Below are positions 8,673-17,608 of a stretch of 64,000 nt of DNA, one piece after another (position 1 is the stretch's first letter; each line of letters opens with the position of its first letter). The position numbers were made by a program, and so were the translations under genes. Source of the stretch: an uncultured Clostridia bacterium (GTDB taxonomy: Bacteria > Bacillota > Clostridia > TANB77 > CAG-508); NCBI GenBank assembly GCA_947591045.1, contig CANQCV010000001.1, positions 84,556 to 148,555 of the forward strand. Reading direction: 5' to 3'. The notes under the pieces were generated by a model. That model searched no databases, was not told the DNA's origin, and saw only the letters and a program-made list of their open reading frames with translations.

Positions 8673-8888
8673 ATGGCACGGAAACTAAGTGACTCTAAAA
8701 AGAAGACCAAGAAAATCGAGAAGGCTGAAGAAAGGTTTAAGAACCACATGCTTTATGCTGGTGCTAACGGCATGTATCGCGTCTTCGAGGCTCTATGTCA
8801 AGAAGGTGTCAACTATGGGTATCGTATGCCCAAGCCATCCTGTTTTTCTGATCCATACATCCGTGAGATTTTGAGAAAATACGAATAA
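8673..8888 (+). CDS. Small basic hypothetical protein with foreign codon use, 71 aa
   Basis: I do not recognise this protein. The N-terminus is lysine-rich (KLSDSKKKTKKIEKAEERF); the rest has aromatic residues and ends in YIREILRKYE. It has a strong AAGGAGG site and its own perfect terminator (8896-8928). Base use is unlike the neighbours: many G- or C-ending codons and much higher GC than the surrounding sequence. Codon 3 is CGG, in frame. A +1 shift there would reach a stop two codons later, so this gene does not fit the CGG rule seen elsewhere in the window. That points to recent acquisition, or to some residual arginine reading of CGG. Confidence 0.65.
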   Translation: MARKLSDSKKKTKKIEKAEERFKNHMLYAGANGMYRVFEALCQEGVNYGYRMPKPSCFSDPYIREILRKYE

Positions 8889-8895
8889 TTCCTTA

Positions 8896-8928
8896 AAGAG
8901 CTCCCAGACTATTGTCTGGGAGCTCTTT
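8896..8928 (+). terminator. Strong intrinsic terminator
   Basis: A 14-bp perfect stem (AAAGAGCTCCCAGA with its complement, 8896-8909 and 8915-8928) followed by a T-rich tail. It is more GC-rich than other terminators in the window, matching the foreign look of the gene before it. Confidence 0.85.
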
Positions 8929-8996
8929 TATTGTAAAACAACAAAATTGTTATTTACCTGTCCACAATCTTTGACCTAAATTGGTGAGTATGATTA

Positions 8997-9584
8997 TTAT
9001 TTACTTTTTGCAATGGCTAAGCCGTCTCCTACTTCTAAAACTTCAACTTCTAAATTTTTATTATCTTTTAGTTCTTGCAAAAATTCTCTTAAATTTCTTA
9101 CTGCTGTGCGCTGTTTATGTTTGTTATAGTCGCTCATAACATAACCTTTGTATAGCACATTATCAGCAATAATCATGCCGTTTTTTTCTAACATTCGCAA
9201 TGCCTCTTTTAAGAAAAATGGGTATTTTCCTTTTGCTGCATCTATAAAAATAACATCATATTTTCCGTCTAAAGTTGGTAGTAACTCTACTGCATCACCA
9301 TATAAAATATTAATTTTATCTTCTACTTCTGCCTTTTTTATATTTTCTTTTGCCTCTATAACCCTTGTTTCTTCTCTTTCTATTGTATCTATTATTCCGC
9401 CTCTTGCTAAATATTTTGAAAAACAAATTGCAGAATATCCAACTGCTGTTCCAATTTCTAAAATTTTCTTTGGCTTTTTATCTCTTAGTAAGTCATCAAT
9501 TACTTGTAAAGTATCGTCCATTATAATTGGAATCTTTTCTTCTAAGGCTTTCTTCTTTATTTTTTCTAACTCTATTTGATTCAT
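8997..9584 (-). CDS. trmR: SAM-dependent O-methyltransferase (TrmR/YrrM type)
   Basis: A 195-residue class I methyltransferase of the COMT-like family. The SAM-binding motif is ILEIGTAVGYSAI (about residues 40-52), with IEREE at the end of strand 2 and DVIFIDAAKGKYP carrying the metal/catalytic aspartate. Bacterial proteins of this size and sequence methylate 5-hydroxyuridine in tRNA (TrmR). The gene overlaps or nearly abuts typA (14 bp apart), as in one transcript. The exact substrate is inferred from family similarity only. Confidence 0.78.
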   Translation of the reverse strand: MNQIELEKIKKKALEEKIPIIMDDTLQVIDDLLRDKKPKKILEIGTAVGYSAICFSKYLARGGIIDTIEREETRVIEAKENIKKAEVEDKINILYGDAVELLPTLDGKYDVIFIDAAKGKYPFFLKEALRMLEKNGMIIADNVLYKGYVMSDYNKHKQRTAVRNLREFLQELKDNKNLEVEVLEVGDGLAIAKSK

Positions 9585-9598
9585 ATTTTTCCCTTTTC

Positions 9599-11416
9599 TT
9601 ATTCTTGTGTGCGTCTTGCTTCTCTTTCACGAGTTTTGCTGTCCAAAATTTTCTTTCTTAAACGAATATTTTTTGGTGTTACTTCTACAAGTTCGTCATC
9701 TTGTATAAATTCAATAGCTTTTTCTAATGATAACTGTATTGGTGGTACTAAGCGTAGTGCTTCATCAGAACCAGATGCTCTTGTATTTGTTAAGTGTTTT
9801 TCTTTGCATACATTTATTGAAATGTCTTCGTTTCTTGCATTAATTCCAACAATCATACCCTCGTAAACTTCCACACCTGCGCCTATAAATAGCTCTCCTC
9901 TTTCTTGTGCATTATATAAACCATAAGTTACAGAAGTACCTTGTTCAAATGCTACTAATACTCCTCTTGATCTAGATTGAACTTCTCCTTTATATGGCTC
10001 ATAAGAATCAAAAATGCTATTCATTGTTCCCTCGCCTTTTGTATCTGTTAAAAATTCTGTTCTATATCCAATTAGTCCCCTTGCTGGTATTTTAAATTCA
10101 ACTTTTGTATGACCAAGTTCAGCAGGTTCCATATTAATCATTTCTGCTTTTCTTCTACCTAGTTTTTCAATTACATTACCAATGCAATCATCTGGAACAT
10201 TGACTACTAATCTTTCTATTGGCTCACATTTTACGCCATCAATATCTTTAAAAATAACTTTTGGTCTAGAAACTAAAAGTTCAAAACCCTCTCTTCTCAT
10301 TGTTTCAATTAGAACTGATAAATGTAGTTCTCCTCTTCCGCAAACCTCAAAACTATCTGCTGAATCTGTTTCTTTTACTCTTAAACTAACATTTCTTTCA
10401 AGTTCTTTGAATAATCTATCTCTAATATGTCTTGATGTAACAAATTGTCCCTCTTTTCCTGCAAATGGACCATTATTAACACTAAAAGTCATTGATACCG
10501 TTGGTTCGTCAATATCAACAAATGGTATTTTTTCTGGGTTATTTACATCACAAATTGTATCTCCTATATTAATATCTGGAATACCTGATAAACAAACAAT
10601 ATCTCCTGCATTTACTTGTTCTACTTCTACTTTTTTTAGTCCCATATAGGTAAATAGTTTTGCAATTTTTCCTTGTTCTGTTTTATCTTTTTTGCATACG
10701 CTAACTGCCATTCCAGACTTAATAGTTCCTCTTTCAACTCTTCCTACTGCAATTCTTCCTAAATAGTCGTCATAATCTATGTTAGATACAAGCATTTGCA
10801 TATCACCCTCCATATCGCAAGTAGGTGGTTCTATGTTATTAATAATTGTATCAAATATGCAATTTACATTGTCGCTTTCATCTTCTAAATGCATTTTTGC
10901 AATTCCATTTTTAGCAGATGCATATACAACTGGGAAATCTAGTTGTTCATCATTTGCATTAAGCTCAATAAATAGCTCTAAAACTTGATCTACAACTTTT
11001 AGAGGGTTTGCACCAGGTCTATCTATTTTATTTATGATAACTATTGGTTTTAAATTTAAAGCAAGAGATTTTTTTAATACTTCTCTTGTTTGAGGCATAG
11101 GTCCTTCAAAAGCGTCTACTAAAAGAAGTACACCATCTACCATTTTTAATACACGCTCTACTTCTCCACCAAAGTCTGCGTGTCCAGGTGTATCTACAAT
11201 ATTTATTTTAACATCATTGTACATAACTGATGTGTTTTTAGAAAGAATAGTAATTCCTCTTTCTTTTTCCAAATCATTAGAGTCCATTACTCTTTCATCT
11301 ACTTGTTCATTTTCTCTAAATACATGGCTTTGTTTTAATAAGCTATCTACTAAAGTTGTTTTTCCATGATCTACATGCGCTATAATTGCTACATTTCTTA
11401 TGTTTTTATTGTTCAT
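9599..11416 (-). CDS. typA: Ribosome-associated GTPase TypA/BipA
   Basis: A 605-residue translational GTPase. G1 is AHVDHGKTT, the switch I segment is RGITI, G3 DTPGHAD and G4 NKID, followed by the EF-G-like domains and the TypA-specific C-terminus (RGLIGYRTEFLTDTKGEG, ending in KKILDS). Length and order match full-length TypA, which acts in ribosome assembly and stress growth. A structured 200-bp element (11461-11661) lies in the upstream region. Confidence 0.97.
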   Translation of the reverse strand: MNNKNIRNVAIIAHVDHGKTTLVDSLLKQSHVFRENEQVDERVMDSNDLEKERGITILSKNTSVMYNDVKINIVDTPGHADFGGEVERVLKMVDGVLLLVDAFEGPMPQTREVLKKSLALNLKPIVIINKIDRPGANPLKVVDQVLELFIELNANDEQLDFPVVYASAKNGIAKMHLEDESDNVNCIFDTIINNIEPPTCDMEGDMQMLVSNIDYDDYLGRIAVGRVERGTIKSGMAVSVCKKDKTEQGKIAKLFTYMGLKKVEVEQVNAGDIVCLSGIPDINIGDTICDVNNPEKIPFVDIDEPTVSMTFSVNNGPFAGKEGQFVTSRHIRDRLFKELERNVSLRVKETDSADSFEVCGRGELHLSVLIETMRREGFELLVSRPKVIFKDIDGVKCEPIERLVVNVPDDCIGNVIEKLGRRKAEMINMEPAELGHTKVEFKIPARGLIGYRTEFLTDTKGEGTMNSIFDSYEPYKGEVQSRSRGVLVAFEQGTSVTYGLYNAQERGELFIGAGVEVYEGMIVGINARNEDISINVCKEKHLTNTRASGSDEALRLVPPIQLSLEKAIEFIQDDELVEVTPKNIRLRKKILDSKTREREARRTQE

Positions 11417-11460
11417 TTTTATTACCCCTTTTTATTCTTACTATGTGTCTTATTTCAAAA

Positions 11461-11661
11461 ACAATATAGTGACTTGAATAGCACCGCGCAACAGTTCAAA
11501 CGAGCGTTAGCGAGTGCTGGTTGTCGCAACCTTCATTCTAGTTGCGAACGCAGAGCATATAAAACAGGAAGTAATTTAAACGGATAGATTATTTTCTTGT
11601 ATAAATTACCTCCTTAAAAAAAGGTTGCGAACAGCAAGGTGCATGAAAGTCACTATATTGT
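11461..11661 (-). ncRNA. Rod-like structured element (6S-like RNA or MITE), function open
   Basis: About 200 bp bounded by a perfect 15-bp inverted repeat (ACAATATAGTGACTT). Nested helices continue inward: GCACC/GGTGC, TCGCAACC/GGTTGCGA, and AGGAGGTAATTT with AAATTACTTCCT (one G-U). On the minus strand the outer helix is followed by TTTTTGA, so an RNA made from that strand would be a long rod with internal bulges ending in a terminator-like tail. Length and shape recall 6S RNA; the terminal inverted repeats also fit a MITE. I see no target-site duplication and no second copy. It is more GC-rich than its surroundings. Confidence 0.45.
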
Positions 11662-11711
11662 CTTTAATTTCTAATATTTATAATAAAAAAACTCTAATTC
11701 AATATTATATA

Positions 11712-13001
11712 TTAATTCTCTTTCTTTGTCAACATAACTATTTTATCCATAATAAGTTTTGTAGCCTCATCTATTTTTTCTTTATCTTTTCCTTGATATT
11801 CTTTAAGATTTATTGGCTCACCATAATTAATATATACCTTTGTAAAAGGCTTAAAACTGCCATGTATACCTACTGGAATAACAGGGGTTCCAGTTTTAAT
11901 TGCCATATAAGCTGCTCCATTTTTTGCTTTTCCTGTTTTTTCTAAGCCTTTTCTTGTTCCCTCTGGAAATATTCCAAGTAATTCTCCTGATTTTAATGTT
12001 TTTAAACATCTCTTCATAGCTTCCATATCTTGCATGTCACGCTTAATTGGTATAATGTCAAATAAATGAGCAAGCCAATTTAAAATTCTAAATCTAAATA
12101 AATCTTCTTTTGCAACAAAATGTATCATTCTTTTATTAAGTAGTACAATAGCTGCTGCGTCTAAATAATTAATATGATTTGCACAAATGATATAACTTCC
12201 CTCATCAGGTACTTTTCCATTAATTTTTATACGATAACCAATATGATATAACCCTGATAAAAAGCCTTTTGTTAGTTTCCTTACAAATTTTTTCCACTTT
12301 GTTTCAGGTCTTATACTATATATTCTTTCAAGTAATTTTATTTGTTTTTGTTTATCTTTTATAATCTTTTCAATTTGTTTAACAACTTGTTTTATTGTCA
12401 TTTTAGTAGTATCTATAACATGTGCATCTTGTGCTACTTTTAAAGCACCAATCTCTTTGTTTTTGTCATTTTCATCTCTTTTTTTGATATTTTCCAAAAT
12501 ATCTTCATAGCTCATGTCAATACCTTTTTCTTGATTTTGTTTATATCTTCTTTTTGCTCTTTCCTCTACATCTGCATCTAAATATATTTTTACATCTGCT
12601 GTTGGAAAAACATATGTACCAATATCTCTTCCTTCCATAATAACAGACATATTTTCAGCCATTTTTCTTTGAAGTCCAGCCATTGCAAAACGCACTTCTT
12701 TAATACTAGATACTTGTGATACAAGAGTTGTTACTTCTTTACTTCGTATTTTAGAAGTTACATCTTCTCCATTTAAAATAACTTTTTTGCTATCTTCTAA
12801 ATCAATTTTAATTGTATCTAAAATTTCTTTTATTTTATCTATATCCTCTAACCCTACATTTTTATTTAGCATATCTAATGTAACACAACGATACATTGCA
12901 CCTGTATCAATATTAATTAATTTTAGCTTTTTAGATAATATTTCTGTTACTGTCCCTTTTCCAGTCCCAGCTGGTCCATCTATAGCAACAACAAATGACA
13001 T
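11712..13001 (-). CDS. Fused cytidylate kinase and 1-acylglycerol-3-phosphate acyltransferase
   Basis: A 429-residue two-domain protein. Residues 1-220 are cytidylate kinase (P-loop GPAGTGKGT, GRDIGTYVFP, and YKQNQEKGIDMSYEDI), which phosphorylates CMP and dCMP. Residues 230-429 are a PlsC acyltransferase with the catalytic NHINYLD (HX4D) and the FPEGTR motif, which makes phosphatidic acid. The two genes are often neighbours in Firmicutes, but here one frame covers both, with no stop and no internal ribosome binding site that I can see. Start ATG follows GGGGGGAAAG. It is downstream of a P-loop/Gls24-like gene on the same strand. Confidence 0.92.
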   Translation of the reverse strand: MSFVVAIDGPAGTGKGTVTEILSKKLKLINIDTGAMYRCVTLDMLNKNVGLEDIDKIKEILDTIKIDLEDSKKVILNGEDVTSKIRSKEVTTLVSQVSSIKEVRFAMAGLQRKMAENMSVIMEGRDIGTYVFPTADVKIYLDADVEERAKRRYKQNQEKGIDMSYEDILENIKKRDENDKNKEIGALKVAQDAHVIDTTKMTIKQVVKQIEKIIKDKQKQIKLLERIYSIRPETKWKKFVRKLTKGFLSGLYHIGYRIKINGKVPDEGSYIICANHINYLDAAAIVLLNKRMIHFVAKEDLFRFRILNWLAHLFDIIPIKRDMQDMEAMKRCLKTLKSGELLGIFPEGTRKGLEKTGKAKNGAAYMAIKTGTPVIPVGIHGSFKPFTKVYINYGEPINLKEYQGKDKEKIDEATKLIMDKIVMLTKKEN

Positions 13002-13015
13002 TTCTTTCCCCCCTT

Positions 13016-13858
13016 TTATTTTGATTCATCATTTTCTGGCATATGTAACCCCTTTGCCATAACAGAAACTTCTTGTACATTCATACTAGTTAATCTCTCT
13101 ATTTCTTTTTTTATCTTCTGCTTAAATTCTCTTAAAACATTTACTATGTTATAGCCAAATACTACATAAACTTCCATATATATATTAGTTCCACTAATTG
13201 TACTTTCGACTCTTGTTCTAGATAGTTTATATATTCCCTCTGTCTTTCCTGCTACATAAGATGCAATTTGTCTAAATACTGTATCAGATATTGTAAAATT
13301 ACCTAAATAACTAAATGTAGGACGAATAATTGATTTTTCTGACATATATGCTTCATGTTTATCATTCATTTTAAAAATCTGCAATGGATCTAAAATATAC
13401 CCTGAAAAATCTCTTTTAATTTCAAAAGTTGGAACTGGAATAACATGTTTTCCCTCTGTTGTTCTCATTCGTTTTGCAGTTTCCATCTCTGTTTTTGTTG
13501 CTACTTCATTTATATAAATAGTTTTTTCTGGTTTTGCTAATCCTAAATGAGAAGTGATTTTTTCTATCATATCATCAGAAGTTCCCAAAATTAAAATAGC
13601 ATCTGGTTTATATTTTTTAAGTGCCTGTTTCATTTCTTTTCTATCTTCTTCGTCAACAAAAATTGCTTTTTTTACAGTTTCAATTTTAGTTGGTGCTTTT
13701 TTTGCAGAATTTCCCGCAATAACATTATTATCTTTAATTAATAAACCATCATCTATAATATAACTAATGTTATTTTCATTTGCTACCATCTGTGCACGGT
13801 AGCTTTTTCCTGTTCCAGAAGGTCCAACAAATGCATATACCTTAATTTTACTTGGCAT
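13016..13858 (-). CDS. P-loop protein with C-terminal Asp23/Gls24-like region
   Basis: A 280-residue protein. The N-terminus has a Walker A motif (VGPSGTGKS, residues 11-19) and an ATPase-like middle (PDAILILGTSDDM). The C-terminal ~90 residues (IISDTVFRQIASYVAGKTEGIY...) resemble the Asp23/Gls24 alkaline-shock family, including the SRTRVEST strand. Proteins of this kind are annotated as hypothetical ATP-binding proteins in Clostridia; I know no function. It lies between thrS and cmk-plsC with short gaps, so the three are probably co-transcribed. Confidence 0.65.
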   Translation of the reverse strand: MPSKIKVYAFVGPSGTGKSYRAQMVANENNISYIIDDGLLIKDNNVIAGNSAKKAPTKIETVKKAIFVDEEDRKEMKQALKKYKPDAILILGTSDDMIEKITSHLGLAKPEKTIYINEVATKTEMETAKRMRTTEGKHVIPVPTFEIKRDFSGYILDPLQIFKMNDKHEAYMSEKSIIRPTFSYLGNFTISDTVFRQIASYVAGKTEGIYKLSRTRVESTISGTNIYMEVYVVFGYNIVNVLREFKQKIKKEIERLTSMNVQEVSVMAKGLHMPENDESK

Positions 13859-13901
13859 AAAACTTCACTCTCCAAAATGTATTATATCATTTTATTTAAT
13901 T

Positions 13902-15821
13902 TTAATCTCTTGCAAAGCTTTCTACTTCTTGTTTTACTCTTGCTAGAAAATCAGGAATTGACATTTGACCAATATCTCCCTCTTTTCTTGAGCGTACACC
14001 TACTGCGTTTGCTTCTATTTCCTTTTCTCCTACAACTAGCATGTATGGAATTTTTTGTACTTGTGCCTCACGAATTTTATATCCTATTTTTTCTTGTCTT
14101 TCATCAACTTCTACACGAACTCCAGCTTTATCTAATTCTTCTTGCACTTTTTTAGCATAATCTAATTGCTTATCAGAAATTGGAAGTATTCTTACTTGTA
14201 CAGGAGAAAGCCAAAGTGGAAATGCTCCCGCAAAATGCTCTGTTAAAATTCCAATAAATCTTTCAAATGAACCGAATAAGGCTCTATGTATCATAATTGG
14301 AGTTTTCTTCTCTCCATCTTTATCTATATATGATAAATTAAAGCGAAGTGGTAATTGGAAATCTACTTGGATAGTTCCCATTTGCCATTCTCTGCCTAAA
14401 CAGTCTTTCATTTTAATATCAATCTTTGGTCCGTAAAAAGCTCCGTCTCCCTCATTTATTCTATAGTTATTTTTTCCACAAATTTCATCTAATACATCTC
14501 TTAAATTTGCCTCTGCCTTATCCCATAAATCTAACTCACCCATGTAATCATCAGGTCTTGTAGATAAAGTTAAAATAAATTCCAAACCAAAAATATCATA
14601 AAATTTCTTTGCAATTTCCAAAATATCTTTTATTTCGTCTTTTATTTGAGACTCCATAATGTAGTTATGAGAATCGTCTTGTCTAAACATACGAACTCTA
14701 AATAAACCATTTAATTGTCCTGATTTTTCGTTTCTATGAATAACATCAACATCATTAAAACGAAGTGGTAAATCTTTGTAACTTCTTAATTTTGTTTGAT
14801 ATACTTTAATAGAATTAGGGCAATTCATAGGTTTTAATGCCTGCTCATTTCCATCTGCATCTGTTAAAACAAACATATCCTCTTTGTAATGATCCCAATG
14901 TCCAGAAGTTTTCCATAGACTACTACTGTTTAATTGTGGACCAGAAAATTCTTGATATCCTCTTTTTTCATGTTCTTTTCTCCAAAAGTCAATTAAAATA
15001 TTCATCATTTTAAAGCCCTTTGGTAGCCAATATGCCATACCAGGAGCTGTTTCATCAAAAAAGAATAAGTCTAACTCTTTTCCTAATTTTCTGTGGTCTC
15101 TTTTTTTAGCCTCTTCTATCATAAATAAATATTCATCTAGACTACTTGCCTTTGGAAAAGATATACCATAAATTCTTTGTAGCATTTTGTTATTTTCATT
15201 TCCTCTCCAATAAGCACCTGATGAATTTAAAAGCTTAATAGCTTTTACTTGTCCTGTACTTAATAAATGAGGACCTGCACATAAATCTACAAAATCTCCT
15301 TGTTTATAAAAAGAAATCTCTTCTCCCTCTGGTAACTCATTAATTAACTCTTGTTTATATGGTTCGTTTTTCATTAACTCTAACGCTTTATCTTTAGGTA
15401 AAGAAAATCTTTCAATTTGTAAATCTTCTTTAATAACCTTTTTCATTTCTTCTTCTATTTTTGCCATATCTTCTTCTGTAAAAGGTTTTTCTACATCAAA
15501 ATCATAGTAAAAGCCCTCATCAATAGATGGCCCAATAGCAAATTTAACTTTATCTCCATAAATTCTTTTAATAGCTTGTGCCATAATATGTGAAGTTGTA
15601 TGCCAATATGCTTTTTTTCCGTCTAAATCTCCATCAAAAGTTAAAATTTCAACTGACATACCCTCTTCTTCTAACTCATACCTTAAATCTTTTACTTTTC
15701 CATTTACTCTTCCTGCTGTTGCATTTCTTGCTAAACCCTCACTAATTTGTTTTGCAAGTTCTAAAATAGTAATTCCTTTTTGAACCTCCATGCTTGAACC
15801 ATCTTTTAAAACTACTTTCAT
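13902..15821 (-). CDS. thrS: Threonyl-tRNA synthetase
   Basis: A 639-residue class II synthetase with an N-terminal TGS domain (1-60), the editing SAD domain (WHTTSHIMAQAI near 72; FVDLCAGPHL), the catalytic core (GPQLNSSSLWKTSGHW, FRVRMFRQDDSH, HRALFGSFERF) and the anticodon-binding C-terminus. It charges tRNA-Thr. It is controlled by the T-box leader just upstream (15902-16115), and a 55-bp repeat lies between the T-box terminator and the start codon. Confidence 0.97.
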   Translation of the reverse strand: MKVVLKDGSSMEVQKGITILELAKQISEGLARNATAGRVNGKVKDLRYELEEEGMSVEILTFDGDLDGKKAYWHTTSHIMAQAIKRIYGDKVKFAIGPSIDEGFYYDFDVEKPFTEEDMAKIEEEMKKVIKEDLQIERFSLPKDKALELMKNEPYKQELINELPEGEEISFYKQGDFVDLCAGPHLLSTGQVKAIKLLNSSGAYWRGNENNKMLQRIYGISFPKASSLDEYLFMIEEAKKRDHRKLGKELDLFFFDETAPGMAYWLPKGFKMMNILIDFWRKEHEKRGYQEFSGPQLNSSSLWKTSGHWDHYKEDMFVLTDADGNEQALKPMNCPNSIKVYQTKLRSYKDLPLRFNDVDVIHRNEKSGQLNGLFRVRMFRQDDSHNYIMESQIKDEIKDILEIAKKFYDIFGLEFILTLSTRPDDYMGELDLWDKAEANLRDVLDEICGKNNYRINEGDGAFYGPKIDIKMKDCLGREWQMGTIQVDFQLPLRFNLSYIDKDGEKKTPIMIHRALFGSFERFIGILTEHFAGAFPLWLSPVQVRILPISDKQLDYAKKVQEELDKAGVRVEVDERQEKIGYKIREAQVQKIPYMLVVGEKEIEANAVGVRSRKEGDIGQMSIPDFLARVKQEVESFARD

Positions 15822-15845
15822 AAAAAAACCTCCTTTATTTTATAT

Positions 15846-15901
15846 GACCTGTCCCAAATGCGACAAAAATGGGAAAAAGGGTCAGGCCCCATTACCCCAT
15901 T
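15846..15901. repeat. Intergenic repeat, copy 1
   Basis: About 55 bp beginning GACCTGTCCC and containing GGGAAAAAGGGTCAGGCCCC. It matches copies at 20849, 39568 and 56679, all in the same orientation. This copy is in the thrS leader, after the T-box terminator. Confidence 0.85.
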
Positions 15902-16115
15902 AAAAAAGCACTCCTCTAAACAACTTGTGCTTAGAGGGGCGCTTGCATATTTTAGGCGCGGTTCCACCCTTTTTTATATCTTAATTAAAACTTTTTAACG
16001 CAAGTTATGCGTCTGATTTTTTTCAGAAACAATGAGGTAGTTCTTCAAATATGTTTATTTAAAATGGCTTTCAGCCCATGACCATTTCTCTCTAAAAATA
16101 ACCTTTATTTTACTT
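15902..16115 (-). promoter_or_regulatory. T-box riboswitch controlling thrS
   Basis: On the minus strand the conserved antiterminator sequence AGGGTGGAACCGCG is at 15970-15957. It is followed by a terminator hairpin (CCCCTCTAAGCAC...GTTTAGAGGAG, 15940-15908) and a T run. Upstream lies stem I. GAACTACC (16043-16036) offers threonine specifier codons ACC or ACT, matching the thrS gene downstream. Uncharged tRNA-Thr would be expected to stabilise the antiterminator and raise thrS expression. Confidence 0.92.
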
Positions 16116-16189
16116 TGTCTCATTTATGTTTTTAATTATTTCGTTTTTTATTATACTACATAATATTCTTTATTGTCAATCTAAATTTT

Positions 16190-17497
16190 TTAATCTTCTG
16201 GTTTATCTAATAATTTAAACATATTCTTTTTGTATTTTTCTACACCTGGTTGGTCAAATGGATTTACTCCTAATAGCTTTCCTGACATTGCACATGCAAG
16301 TTCAAAAAAGTATAACAAATGTCCTAAAGTCTCCGCATCTAGTTTATCCATAGTAACCAATATGTTAGGCACATCTCCCTCTACATGTGCTGCAATAGTT
16401 CCCTCCATTGCCTTTTTATTAATATAATCTAATGATTTACCTTCCAAATAATTTAATTCATCTAAATTATCTTCATCTACATGAATTTTTAGGTCTGTTT
16501 CAGAATGTTCTATATTTATAACTGTTTCAAATAAATTTCTTCTTCCCTCTTGTATATATTGTCCTAGAGAATGCAAGTCTGTTGTAAATTCTGCACCTGA
16601 TGGATAAATTCCTTTTCCATCTTTTCCCTCGCTTTCTCCAAATAATTGTTTCCACCATTCTATTATATAGTGCATTTTAGGTTCATATGTAACCAATATT
16701 TCTATATTTTTTTCAGCTTTATATAATATATTTCTAACAACTGCATATCTGTAACACTCATTATATTTTAAATTTTCGTCTGAATATTTATCTTGTGCAA
16801 ATCTTGCTCCTTCCATTAATTTATCAATATCTATCCCTGCTGTTGCAATAGGTAAAAGCCCTACTGCTGTAAGTACCGAATACCTTCCTCCTACATTGTC
16901 TGGTATTATAAAAGTAGTGTATTTTTCAATGGTACTAAGTATTTTCAATGCACCTTTTGTTTTATCTGTTGTAACATATATTCTTTTTCTTGCCTCTTTT
17001 ATACCATATTTATTTTCCAATATTTCTCTAAAAATACGAAAAGCAATAGCAGGTTCTGTTGTTGTACCAGATTTTGATATAACATTAATGGAAAAATCTC
17101 TATTTCCTATTAATTCTATAATATCATTTATATAATTAGGGTTTAAGTTGTTTCCAACATATAAAATCTGTGGAGACTTTCTTTCATTTTTATCCATCAT
17201 ATTATAAAAAGTATTTGTTAATGCCTCTATAACAGCTCTTGCTCCTAAATATGAACCACCAATTCCTATTACTAATAAAACTTCAGAATCTTCTCTAATT
17301 TTTTGAGCAGATTTTTTTATCTTATCAAATTCCTTTTTATCATAATCTGTTGGTAATTGTAGCCAGCCTAAATATTCTTTTTTACTTTTGCATTTCTCAT
17401 GTAAATAGTTATGTATATCTAATACTTCATTTGCATATTTCATTATTTTTTTCTCTGTTATATGTGTGTTTTTTAAATCGACCTTAATGTTTCCCAT
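16190..17497 (-). CDS. pgi: Glucose-6-phosphate isomerase
   Basis: A 435-residue isomerase for glucose 6-phosphate and fructose 6-phosphate, in the shorter bacterial form. It has [11 protein letters not shown], the phosphate-binding [10 protein letters not shown], the signature [16 protein letters not shown], and the C-terminal catalytic region ending [15 protein letters not shown] at 17497 follows AAGGAGG. It stands alone between spoIIP and the thrS T-box. Confidence 0.95.
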   Translation of the reverse strand: MGNIKVDLKNTHITEKKIMKYANEVLDIHNYLHEKCKSKKEYLGWLQLPTDYDKKEFDKIKKSAQKIREDSEVLLVIGIGGSYLGARAVIEALTNTFYNMMDKNERKSPQILYVGNNLNPNYINDIIELIGNRDFSINVISKSGTTTEPAIAFRIFREILENKYGIKEARKRIYVTTDKTKGALKILSTIEKYTTFIIPDNVGGRYSVLTAVGLLPIATAGIDIDKLMEGARFAQDKYSDENLKYNECYRYAVVRNILYKAEKNIEILVTYEPKMHYIIEWWKQLFGESEGKDGKGIYPSGAEFTTDLHSLGQYIQEGRRNLFETVINIEHSETDLKIHVDEDNLDELNYLEGKSLDYINKKAMEGTIAAHVEGDVPNILVTMDKLDAETLGHLLYFFELACAMSGKLLGVNPFDQPGVEKYKKNMFKLLDKPED

Positions 17498-17608
17498 TTT
17501 TTCCTCCTTAGTATATATTATTAATATTTTTAATTATGTTGATTATATATTATAATAATTAAAAATTTAATTCAAGGTCTTTTAAAAAAAACATCATATT
17601 TTTGGTAA

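Noticed and set aside
11366-11587. A plus-strand open frame across the inverted-repeat element upstream of typA
   Set aside because: It starts inside typA antisense, lacks a ribosome binding site and crosses the structured element.
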